DNA of 5,355 nucleotides, taken from Acidobacteriota bacterium. Lineage in GTDB: Bacteria > Acidobacteriota > Vicinamibacteria > Vicinamibacterales > 2-12-FULL-66-21. The position numbers and the translations under genes are program-made. Positions within the stretch are counted from its first letter, which is position 1, and every line of letters begins with the position of its first letter. The DNA lies in contig JAIVJE010000426.1 of NCBI GenBank assembly GCA_020200195.1, positions 1 to 5,355 on the forward strand. The letters run 5' to 3'. Under the pieces are notes generated by a model that had not been told where the DNA came from, made no database searches, and worked only from the letters and a program-made list of their open reading frames with translations. Of the stretch, positions 1 to 5,355 are shown piece by piece.

Positions 1-359
1 CTGCCGCACCGGCTCGACACCGACCGGTTACCGTGCTTGGCCACACGGACTCCGCAGGCGGCAACCACCAGCGCAGCAACCGTTGAAATGTTGAACGTAT
101 GTGCCCGGTCACCCCCGGTTCCGCAGGTATCGAACACGGGATGATACTCGCGTGATAGTTGCGTCGCGCGGGCGCGCATCGTCTGCGCCAGGCCGACAAC
201 CTCGGCCGGGCGTTCACCCTTCATCGCCAGCGCGATCAGCAACCCGGCAATCTGTGCCGGTTGCGCGCGCCCTTCCATGACCTCGTCCATGGCCGCGGCC
301 GCCTCGGCGACGGTGAGGTCCTGGCGGCGCTGGAGCTTCTCGATGAGTGCGGAAAACAT
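1..359 (-). CDS. trpD: Anthranilate phosphoribosyltransferase, N-terminal part (cut by window edge)
   Basis: TrpD transfers the phosphoribosyl group of PRPP to anthranilate, the second committed step of tryptophan synthesis, in the cytoplasm. Only the first 119 residues are in the window; the family is usually about 340. I translated it directly from the minus strand, from the ATG at 359-357. The visible part begins MFSALIEKLQRRQDLT, continues as the N-terminal helical domain, and then shows the PRPP-binding signatures: DTCGTGGD (residues 77-84), NIST (90-93) and KHGNRSVSS (108-116). These are diagnostic of TrpD within the nucleoside phosphorylase/TrpD fold. The start is fixed by a TGATG overlap with the trpG stop, and no convincing Shine-Dalgarno sequence precedes it, so translation is probably coupled to trpG. 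Nothing in the visible part looks broken. The remainder and any further trp genes (trpC, F, B, A) would lie beyond position 1, which cannot be seen here. Confidence 0.95.
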   Translation of the reverse strand, partial: MFSALIEKLQRRQDLTVAEAAAAMDEVMEGRAQPAQIAGLLIALAMKGERPAEVVGLAQTMRARATQLSREYHPVFDTCGTGGDRAHTFNISTVAALVVAACGVRVAKHGNRSVSSRCG

Positions 360-919
360 CACATGTCCAGGAAGTTGCGCAACACCTCACGGCCTTCGCC
401 CGTGAGCACCGATTCAGGGTGGAACTGCACGCCGTGCACCGGGAACTGCCGGTGCCGCACGCCCATGATCGTGCCATCTTCACTACGCGCGGTTGCCTCG
501 AGATCCGGAGGGATCGGCTCGGCCACAACCAGCGAGTGATACCGCCCCGCCGTGAACGGGTGCGACACGCCTCGGAACACGCCCCGCCCGTCATGCTCGA
601 TCGACGACACTTTGCCGTGCATCAATTGAGGCGCTCGTACGACCGATCCGCCGTACGCGACGCCGATTGCCTGATGTCCCAGACAGACGCCAAGCAAAGG
701 AATGTCCGGTCCGAAGCGTCGAATCACCTCCACTGACACGCCTGCGTCCTCCGGCCTCCCCGGCCCAGGCGAGATCACAATCCGTTCGGGTCGCAGCGCC
801 GCAATCTCGTCGAGTGGAATCTCGTCGTTGCGTCGTACAAGAGGCACAGCGCCCAACGCTCCCAGGTACTGCGCGAGGTTCCAGGTGAACGAGTCGTAGT
901 TGTCGATGAGCAGAATCAC
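359..919 (-). CDS. trpG: Anthranilate synthase component II, glutamine amidotransferase
   Basis: TrpG hydrolyses glutamine and passes ammonia to TrpE for anthranilate formation. In many bacteria the same subunit also serves PabB in folate synthesis, which cannot be decided here. The 186-residue protein has the usual length and every class I amidotransferase landmark: LLIDNYDSFTWNL at the N terminus, the oxyanion-loop PGPG (51-54), the nucleophile Cys79 in GVCLGHQ, and His167 and Glu169 of the triad in GVQFHPES. I chose the GTG at 919-917 because it gives the family N terminus (VILLIDNYDSF). That GTG overlaps the trpE stop as GTGA, and the open frame upstream of it is only a shadow of trpE. 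No clear Shine-Dalgarno precedes the GTG, so translational coupling to trpE is likely and would help balance the two subunits. A TGATG overlap leads into trpD. Confidence 0.97.
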   Translation of the reverse strand: MILLIDNYDSFTWNLAQYLGALGAVPLVRRNDEIPLDEIAALRPERIVISPGPGRPEDAGVSVEVIRRFGPDIPLLGVCLGHQAIGVAYGGSVVRAPQLMHGKVSSIEHDGRGVFRGVSHPFTAGRYHSLVVAEPIPPDLEATARSEDGTIMGVRHRQFPVHGVQFHPESVLTGEGREVLRNFLDM

Positions 920-2406
920 AAGCCGGTTTCGGCCATTTCGAGCGCCTGCAGCAGCGCCCGCGCCTTGTCGCGCGTTTCCTCGTACTCCGCCGCTGGATTC
1001 GAGTCCGCGACGATCCCGGCGCCGGCCTGCACGTGGGCCCGCCCTGCACGGATGACGATCGTGCGGATCGCGATGCAGAAGTCCAGGTTGCCTGCAAAAT
1101 CGATGTAGCCGATTGCACCAGCGTAGATCCCACGGCGCGTCGGCTCGAGCGCGGCGATGATCTGCATGGCACGGATCTTCGGCGCGCCAGACACCGTCCC
1201 AGCCGGAAAGCACGCGACGAGCGCGTCGAGGTAATCGCAATCGTCGGCAAGGCGGCCATCCACGGTAGAGACCAGGTGCATCACGTGCGAGTAGCGTTCG
1301 AGCGCCATGTACTGGGGCACGCGGACGGACCCGAACTCACAGACCCTACCGAGATCATTCCGTCCGAGGTCGACGAGCATCACATGCTCGGCGCGTTCCT
1401 TCTCGCTCCGCTTCAGTTCCTCGGACAGCCGCATGTCCTCGTCCTCGGTGGTGCCGCGCGGCCGGGTTCCGGCGATCGGGTGAGTCTCCACGCGCCGCCC
1501 CTCGGCACGGACCAGCATCTCGGGCGACGAGCCCACGATCGCCAGGCCGCCCATGCGGATGAAATACATGTACGGCGAGGGATTCACATGGCGGAGCGCG
1601 CGATAGACAGTAAAGGGATCGGCCGCGACTTCGGCTTCGAAACGCTGTGAGAGCACAGCCTGATAGATGTCGCCGGCGGCGATGTGCTCCTTGATGGTTC
1701 GTACGCCTCCTTCGAACGCCTCGCGGGTCACATTGGATCGGAACTCAGGCGGCTGCTGGCGGCTCGACTCGGGCTGCGACAGCCCGCGCTCGAGCTCCCG
1801 TTCCAGAAACTGGATCTTGGCGCAGGCGAACTGATACAGCGCGTGGAGATCCTCGTCCGCCGTCGCGCGGGCATTCGCGATGATGAGAATCCGGTGCTTC
1901 ACGTGATCGAACGCCAGCACCGTATCGAACAGCATGAATCCCGCGTCGTCGCCCGCTTCGTCCGAGCGGCCCCAGGCGCCCTGCTGCCACGCGTCCTGGA
2001 GGACCGGCTCGAGCGCAGGTGAGACGTCGTAGCCCATGAAACCCACGGCGCCCCCCGTGAAGCGCGGCAGCCCGGCGACGAACGGCGCCTGGAAGTCCGC
2101 CATGAGGCGCCTGAGAGCCGGAATGAAGGGTTCGTCACTCTGACTCGTCACACCCGATCGATCGACGACCGTCCCACTCGGCCCGGCGCGCAGCACCAGG
2201 AACGGATCCTTGCCGAGGAAGGAGTACCGGGCGACGCGCTCGCCCCCCTCGACACTCTCGAAGAGGAACGCGTAATCCGAGTGTTCCGCGATTTTGAGAA
2301 ATGCGGATACCGGGGTCAGCAGGTCGGCCATGATCTCTTTGACGACGGGCACGAAAGTGCCGCGGCGCGCGAGATCGACGAACTCTTCGAAGGTTGTCTG
2401 CTTCAT
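916..2406 (-). CDS. trpE: Anthranilate synthase component I
   Basis: TrpE converts chorismate plus ammonia from TrpG into anthranilate and pyruvate, the first committed tryptophan step. The 496 residues match the family length. The N-terminal domain has LTPVSAFLKI (30-39) and FLFES (47-51), corresponding to the LLES-type Trp-binding segment. The C-terminal chorismate-binding domain has NPSPYMYF (275-282), SSPEMLVR (293-300), THPIAGTRPRG (308-318), AEHVMLVDLGRNDLGRV (339-355), YSHVMHLVSTV (372-382), FPAGTVSGAPKIRAMQ (400-415) and the terminal VQAGAGIVADSNP stretch (459-471) followed by EYEET. The PIAGT motif, with Ala312 where PabB enzymes usually have Lys, supports anthranilate rather than aminodeoxychorismate synthase. 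NPSPYM and FLFES suggest Trp feedback inhibition is retained. The ATG at 2406-2404 overlaps the aroDE stop as ATGA and lacks a clear ribosome binding site. The stop overlaps the trpG GTG. Confidence 0.98.
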   Translation of the reverse strand: MKQTTFEEFVDLARRGTFVPVVKEIMADLLTPVSAFLKIAEHSDYAFLFESVEGGERVARYSFLGKDPFLVLRAGPSGTVVDRSGVTSQSDEPFIPALRRLMADFQAPFVAGLPRFTGGAVGFMGYDVSPALEPVLQDAWQQGAWGRSDEAGDDAGFMLFDTVLAFDHVKHRILIIANARATADEDLHALYQFACAKIQFLERELERGLSQPESSRQQPPEFRSNVTREAFEGGVRTIKEHIAAGDIYQAVLSQRFEAEVAADPFTVYRALRHVNPSPYMYFIRMGGLAIVGSSPEMLVRAEGRRVETHPIAGTRPRGTTEDEDMRLSEELKRSEKERAEHVMLVDLGRNDLGRVCEFGSVRVPQYMALERYSHVMHLVSTVDGRLADDCDYLDALVACFPAGTVSGAPKIRAMQIIAALEPTRRGIYAGAIGYIDFAGNLDFCIAIRTIVIRAGRAHVQAGAGIVADSNPAAEYEETRDKARALLQALEMAETGL

Positions 2407-3866
2407 CTTGAATGTACGGTGTCAGAAGCCTGGGCGGCGGACTCCGCGGCGGCTTGGAAGAGGCCAACCGGGGGACGTTGCCCCGTCCACAACTCGAACT
2501 GCCGTTCGGCTTGTGCCACCAGCATCTCCATCCCGCCAATCGTCATGCAGCCCGCCGCGCGGGCGTCCGCCAGCAACTGCGTCTCGGCCGGCGCATAAAC
2601 CAGATCGAACACCATCTCGCCGTCGATCGGCGCGCCCGCGATGGGATTGGCGCCGCCGTCGAGAGCGGGAATGGTGTTGACCAATACGTCCCATGTGCCG
2701 GAGGCCGGCGGAAAAGAGCCGACCTTCCCGTTGACGAGGCGTGCTATCTGCGCGGCCGCCTCTGGTCGGCGCGCGCAGACCGTCACGGCCGCCCCCTGGT
2801 CGGCAAGCGCGACCGCGACGCCGCGGGCCGCCCCACCGGCACCCAGCACGGAGGCACGGACGCCGCGCAGAGCTATTCGACCTGACAGCGGCGAGAGGAA
2901 CCCGGCGACGTCGGTATTGGTGCCGATCCAACGGCCGTCGCGCAGGATCAGGGTATTGATCGCGCCGACGCGGGCTGCCAACCGATCCACTTCGTCCGCG
3001 TGTGCGAGCAAGGCAACTTTCAAGGGCGCGGTGATGCTGGCCCCGCGGAGCCCGGTGCCGCGCGCGAACGCGACGAAGTCGGCGGCATCGTGGGTTTCGA
3101 GCGGGACATACGCGGCGTTCAATCCCAGAGCGGCGAACCCCGCATTGTGCATGGCAGGTGATCGTGAGTGACCCACGGGGCAACCGACGAGGCCGTACAG
3201 CACGGCATCAGGCCGAATGCGGCGAAATCTGAATTCGTTCAACATTCGCAAGGCAGGTATCTGACCCGGGACAACGCCGTCGCCCGCATAAGTCCACCGG
3301 TTACCCAGGCGCGCGGAAAGCAACCGCGATGCAACGCCTGACGCTCCCATGGCAATCAACACGTGGCTGCTGTCTTCGCTGCCTCCCGTGCCCGCCAGAT
3401 CGAACAGCGGCAACATGTCGGACAACGCGCGCGCGTAGATGGCGACCTTCACCACCTCCGCGCCTTCGGAGCGCATCGCCGCGGCCCGTTGCGCCAGATC
3501 CTCAGGCACCGGTCCGAACTCATGAAACGACAAGACGATGCCGCGGCCTCGTCGAGAGCGGATCAGATCGGATGCGAACGCCGCGCGCGCTTCGACGTCG
3601 ACGAAGTCCGCTCCTGCCGCAACGGCTGTTTCGAGCAGACGCCGGCGCTGCTCTTCCGATCCGTCGAACGCGCCACCTTCCCAAGCCGGCCGGCACGTCA
3701 CGATGACCGGCCGCGACCGGCCGTCGACCGCGCCGGCAGGGTCGGGATCCTCCACACCATCCAGACGCACCTCCACCATATCGGCGCCTGCCGCGGCATC
3801 TCGCCGGCGGCGGACCTCGTCCATCGTCCGCCCGGTGACCGTTAAGCAGATAAGCGGATCGCGCAT
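2403..3866 (-). CDS. aroDE: Bifunctional type I 3-dehydroquinate dehydratase / shikimate dehydrogenase
   Basis: This fusion carries two consecutive shikimate-pathway steps: dehydration of 3-dehydroquinate to 3-dehydroshikimate, then NADPH-dependent reduction to shikimate. Residues about 1-215 are a type I AroD domain: MVEVRLDG (30-37), the catalytic His115 in LSFHEF, the Schiff-base Lys140 in VVKVA, Arg181 in GVASRLL, and a Gln202 loop. Residues about 222-475 are AroE: GHSRSPAMHN (232-241) for shikimate binding, catalytic Lys283 in SITAPLK, GAINT (301-305), catalytic Asp319 in GTNTDVAGF, the nucleotide-binding loop GAGGAARG (342-349), basic residues Arg366/Arg367 suited to NADP, and GGMEMLVAQAERQFELWTG (444-462). 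All expected catalytic residues are present in both halves. The usual NTTPxGM-like segment reads NTIPALDG (397-404), a mild deviation. The start ATG lies 12 bases after the attenuator U-tract; the nearest AGGA is only one base before the ATG. A similar fusion is known in plants and some bacteria. Confidence 0.96.
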   Translation of the reverse strand: MRDPLICLTVTGRTMDEVRRRRDAAAGADMVEVRLDGVEDPDPAGAVDGRSRPVIVTCRPAWEGGAFDGSEEQRRRLLETAVAAGADFVDVEARAAFASDLIRSRRGRGIVLSFHEFGPVPEDLAQRAAAMRSEGAEVVKVAIYARALSDMLPLFDLAGTGGSEDSSHVLIAMGASGVASRLLSARLGNRWTYAGDGVVPGQIPALRMLNEFRFRRIRPDAVLYGLVGCPVGHSRSPAMHNAGFAALGLNAAYVPLETHDAADFVAFARGTGLRGASITAPLKVALLAHADEVDRLAARVGAINTLILRDGRWIGTNTDVAGFLSPLSGRIALRGVRASVLGAGGAARGVAVALADQGAAVTVCARRPEAAAQIARLVNGKVGSFPPASGTWDVLVNTIPALDGGANPIAGAPIDGEMVFDLVYAPAETQLLADARAAGCMTIGGMEMLVAQAERQFELWTGQRPPVGLFQAAAESAAQASDTVHSR

Positions 3867-3878
3867 GTCCTGAAAACG

Positions 3879-3915
3879 AAAAAAGCCCCCCCAGCCGCAA
3901 GGCTGAGGAGGCTTT
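3879..3915 (-). terminator. Attenuator intrinsic terminator (3:4 hairpin)
   Basis: On the minus-strand transcript, the arm AAAGCCTCCTCAGCC (3915-3901) pairs with GGCTGGGGGGGCTTT (3896-3882) across a TTGC loop. All 15 pairs form, two of them G-U. The 3' arm runs directly into six U residues (3884-3879), followed by CG and another four U. This is a strong rho-independent terminator. It stands 12 bases before the aroDE start and just after the Trp-rich leader ORF, so it terminates the leader RNA rather than a gene. Read on the plus strand, the same stem has two C-A mismatches and no clean U-tract after it (the 3' side reads TTTCGATTTG), so the functional direction is minus. Confidence 0.93.
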
Positions 3916-3965
3916 CGATTTGTGTCCGCGGTGACCGTACGGCCTAGCGGATAGCCTCCTCAACC
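3901..3965 (-). promoter_or_regulatory. Antiterminator (2:3 pairing) of the trp attenuator
   Basis: The segment GGTTGAGGAGGCT (3965-3953, codons 23-27 of the leader ORF) can pair with AGCCTCCTCAGCC (3913-3901), the 5' arm of the terminator. All 13 pairs form, with one G-U. The two structures are mutually exclusive, because 13 of the 15 bases of the terminator arm would be taken. When tRNA-Trp charging is low, a ribosome held at codons 18-20 should leave this pairing free to form and let polymerase read into aroDE-trpEGD. I found the pairing by eye; no folding energy was calculated. Confidence 0.88.
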
Positions 3966-4033
3966 AGGCCGAACCACCACCAATAGGATCCGACGGGTCC
4001 CTGGCTGGTAAACGCGCGGTTGGTCAGGCTCAT
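3944..4033 (-). CDS. trpL: trp operon leader peptide
   Basis: This is a 29-codon ORF starting MSLTNRAF and ending SYWWWFGLVEEAIR, with stop TAG at 3946-3944. Codons 18-20 (3982-3974) are three consecutive TGG, directly preceded by a Tyr codon and followed by a Phe codon. A run of Trp codons in a short ORF placed directly before a terminator hairpin and a trp operon is the hallmark of a regulatory leader peptide; the peptide itself usually has no other role. I chose the ATG at 4033-4031. The frame stays open upstream to 4288, but that extension runs antisense to the S55 gene and is not needed. The ribosome binding site is weak: GAG lies nine bases before the ATG. The geometry fits the model. 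A ribosome stalled at codon 18 should leave the downstream antiterminator arm (3965-3953) exposed, while one at the stop codon would cover it. Its small size prevents any homology argument. Confidence 0.9.
   Translation of the reverse strand: MSLTNRAFTSQGPVGSYWWWFGLVEEAIR
3961..4007 (-). promoter_or_regulatory. Protector / pause hairpin (1:2 pairing) of the trp attenuator
   Basis: CAGCCAGG (4007-4000) pairs with CCTGGTTG (3968-3961) over eight bases with one G-U. An inner extension, GACC (3999-3996) with GGTT (3975-3972), is possible across a three-base bulge. The loop contains the Tyr codon and the first Trp codons. Pairing uses five bases of the antiterminator segment (3965-3961), so it would compete with 2:3 and favour termination, as the 1:2 stem does in enterobacterial trp leaders. 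It is shorter than the other two stems, hence the lower confidence. Confidence 0.68.
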
Positions 4034-4162
4034 CAAAGCGAACTCACGATAACACCTTTGTCCTTGACCCGCAAGCAGTTGCTCCCCAAAATGGTTGATA
4101 GCCCATGACATATCGACGCGCTCGAAGGTGGACCTCTGGCTGACACCGGCGTCGCGCAAGGC
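4034..4162. other. Divergent spacer between trpL and the S55 gene
   Basis: This short region should hold the promoter of the trp operon and whatever drives the S55 gene. Only the weak minus-strand promoter candidate is visible. In the plus-strand S55 frame there is a TGA at 4106-4108. After it the frame is open, and from about 4118 it already encodes family-like sequence (ALEGGPLADTGVAQ) but contains no ATG, GTG or TTG before 4163. A CAAAGG at 4060-4055 lies seven bases before a GTG at 4047 on the minus strand, opening a four-codon frame whose TGA overlaps the trpL ATG. Confidence 0.6.
4046..4074 (-). promoter_or_regulatory. Candidate trp operon promoter
   Basis: A TTGCGG (4074-4069) is separated by 17 bases from TATCGT (4051-4046). 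These match the sigma-70 hexamers only partly (3/6 and 4/6). Transcription from here would start just a few bases before the trpL ATG, leaving almost no 5' UTR. A promoter must lie upstream of 4033 on the minus strand if the leader works as proposed, but this particular choice is weak and a site further into 4075-4160 is possible. I saw no TrpR-like operator. Confidence 0.25.
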
Positions 4163-5355
4163 ATGAGCGGCAGCCCGGTGTACGTGGACGGCCGGCTCAT
4201 TGGCGCGGTGTCTTACTCGATCGGCGCCTTCTCCAAGGAGGCGATCGCCGGCATCACGCCGATCGCAGAAATGAAGGACGCCACGCAAATGCCCCGCCGG
4301 GCATCGGCCGCCAAAGCTCGACTGGATCTTCCGATCACGCGCGAGGGGTTGTCGGCCGCGCTGAGCGCCGTATACGCGCGGCTTGCGCCGTTTGCGAGCC
4401 GTCCCGCCGACGTCCAGTCCATCGGACTTCCGTCCACAGTGGGCGCCCAGATCGGTGCCATGCTCCGACCGATCGCCACCCCACTCGTTCTAAGCGGGTT
4501 CGAACCATCTGCCGTCGATCTAATCGCCGGTCCGTTTCGAGACGCCGGCTTCGTGCCGGTCGTCAGCGGCGGATCTCGCGACGCCAGCCTTCCGGCCGTG
4601 ACCGGCCCGCTTCGCGAAGGCGACGCGATCGGCGTGTCGCTCATCGGCGGCGATCTTGAGATGGGTGCGACTGGAACGGTCACACACATCGACGGCGATC
4701 GGGTCTATGCCTTCGGGCACCCGTTCTACAACCTCGGCCCCGCTGAGTTCCCGATGACACGGGCGTACGTGTACACGATGCTGCCCAGCCTCATGTCCTC
4801 GTTCAAGATCTCCAGCATGGGCGAGACGATCGGGACGATGCAGCAGGACCGGGCGACGGCGATCGCCGGCACGCTGGGCAAGGGGCCCGCGTTGATTCCG
4901 ATGACCGTAACGCTGCGGTCGGACCGGACCGCGGCGCCGCGCAGCATGAAGTTCAACCTCGTCAACGACCAGCTGTTCACGCCGTTGCTGGCCTACGTCA
5001 CGATGTTCAACACGCTGGGGTCGTACGAACGGCAGTTCGGGTCGGCGACCTTCAGCGTAAAGAGCCGCGCGCGCGTGAAGGGGCACGGCGATCTCAGCGT
5101 CGAGGACGTCTTTACCGGCGACAATCCCATTATCGGCGCCTCGATGGCGGTGGCTGGTCCCCTCACGATGCTCCTCGCCAACGACCTCGAGCGGATCTCG
5201 CTCGAAGGTCTCGATATCTCGATCACGTCCGCGGAGGAGCCGCGAAGCGCGACGATCGAGCGCGTCTGGCTCGATGATGTGCGGCCGCGCGCCGGGAGGA
5301 CGATCCCGCTGAAGGTGCTGACGCGAAGCTATCGCGGCGAAGAGACGATCTCCAC
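4163..5355 (+). CDS. SpoIVB-like peptidase S55 domain protein, 5'-truncated and running off the window
   Basis: I translated 397 codons from the ATG at 4163 to the window end without a stop. The reading shows MSGSPVYVDGRLIGAVSY at the start (the S55 active-site motif GMSGSP, with its Gly at 4160), IAGITPIAEM (28-37), GDRVYAFGHPFYNLGPAEFP (178-197; His186), a segment MLPSLMSSFKISSMGETIGTM (206-226), and a later beta-rich region. This pattern matches large secreted or periplasmic proteins with a SpoIVB peptidase S55 domain that are common in Acidobacteria; the substrate is unknown. The Ser in GMSGSP is the expected nucleophile and GHP a probable catalytic His, which is inference. Family members have roughly 70 or more residues, including a signal peptide, before GMSGSP. 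Here only about 15 such residues (from 4118) are recognisable, they lack a start codon, and an in-frame TGA lies at 4106. The gene may therefore be a remnant, a rearrangement or an assembly join. The C terminus is beyond the window. Confidence 0.8.
   Translation, partial: MSGSPVYVDGRLIGAVSYSIGAFSKEAIAGITPIAEMKDATQMPRRASAAKARLDLPITREGLSAALSAVYARLAPFASRPADVQSIGLPSTVGAQIGAMLRPIATPLVLSGFEPSAVDLIAGPFRDAGFVPVVSGGSRDASLPAVTGPLREGDAIGVSLIGGDLEMGATGTVTHIDGDRVYAFGHPFYNLGPAEFPMTRAYVYTMLPSLMSSFKISSMGETIGTMQQDRATAIAGTLGKGPALIPMTVTLRSDRTAAPRSMKFNLVNDQLFTPLLAYVTMFNTLGSYERQFGSATFSVKSRARVKGHGDLSVEDVFTGDNPIIGASMAVAGPLTMLLANDLERISLEGLDISITSAEEPRSATIERVWLDDVRPRAGRTIPLKVLTRSYRGEETIS

Noticed and set aside
159..3873. 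Many plus-strand and alternate-frame ORFs across the trp genes
   Set aside because: Arg/Pro-rich shadows of aroDE, trpE and trpG; every stretch is fully explained by the motif-bearing minus-strand genes.
3935..3942. Palindrome CCGTACGG between the trpL stop and the terminator
   Set aside because: It is short and could not form a stable RNA hairpin without a loop. It could be a protein-binding site, but nothing else supports that and chance is likely in GC-rich DNA.
3941..4105. Open plus-strand frame leading into the S55 frame up to the TGA at 4106
   Set aside because: Its translation (for example PPPIGSDGSLAGK) is the antisense of trpL and does not resemble an S55 N terminus, so it is not the missing 5' part read through a nonsense codon.
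3944..4288. A 114-codon minus-strand frame that includes trpL as its C-terminal end
   Set aside because: The upstream part lies antisense to the S55 gene and its spacer and shows no recognisable domain. The leader-peptide start at 4033 explains the Trp run and its position without it.
4213..5226. Three minus-strand open frames of 77-188 codons opposite the S55 gene
   Set aside because: They are Ser/Arg/Ala-rich shadow frames of a GC-rich coding strand, with no family motifs. The plus strand gives an uninterrupted, recognisable protein.
1..5355. tRNA or rRNA genes, CRISPR arrays, insertion sequences and long repeats
   Set aside because: I looked for these and saw no tRNA-like cloverleaf arms, repeat-spacer pattern, transposase motifs or long direct/inverted repeats apart from the attenuator.

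Overview
The window is GC-rich bacterial DNA read outward from a short divergent intergenic region near position 4034-4160. The left three quarters, all on the minus strand, are the front of a tryptophan-biosynthesis operon: trpL leader peptide - transcription attenuator - aroDE (fused 3-dehydroquinate dehydratase/shikimate dehydrogenase) - trpE - trpG - trpD (cut by the window edge). The right quarter, on the plus strand, carries most of a SpoIVB-like peptidase S55 protein that runs off the right end. The S55 family, the AroD-AroE fusion and the high GC together suggest an acidobacterium (perhaps Vicinamibacteria-like) or a relative. This is an inference from gene content, not a proven assignment.

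The most informative part is the 155-base leader between 4033 and 3879. A 29-codon ORF carries three consecutive Trp codons, flanked by one Tyr and one Phe codon (Tyr-Trp-Trp-Trp-Phe). Just after it comes a 15-bp G/C-rich hairpin followed by six U residues, ending 12 bases before the aroDE start. The 5' arm of that hairpin can instead pair over 13 bases with the 3' end of the leader ORF. That ORF segment can in turn pair with an earlier part of the ORF. This is a complete 1:2 / 2:3 / 3:4 ribosome-mediated attenuator. It stands in front of aroDE, so scarcity of charged tRNA-Trp should raise not only anthranilate synthase and phosphoribosyltransferase but also two common shikimate-pathway steps.

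The four structural genes are packed with overlapping stop/start codons (ATGA, GTGA, TGATG) and have little sign of independent ribosome binding sites, which suggests translational coupling. AroDE makes shikimate from 3-dehydroquinate. TrpE with TrpG turns chorismate and glutamine into anthranilate. TrpD then adds the phosphoribosyl group. TrpE also keeps a recognisable feedback-inhibition motif, so the pathway appears to be controlled both at transcription and at the enzyme.

The S55 gene on the right looks 5'-truncated. Family-like sequence begins abruptly at about 4118, just after an in-frame stop at 4106, and the first possible ATG lies inside the conserved GMSGSP motif. It may be a gene remnant, a rearrangement junction or an assembly join next to the trp promoter region.
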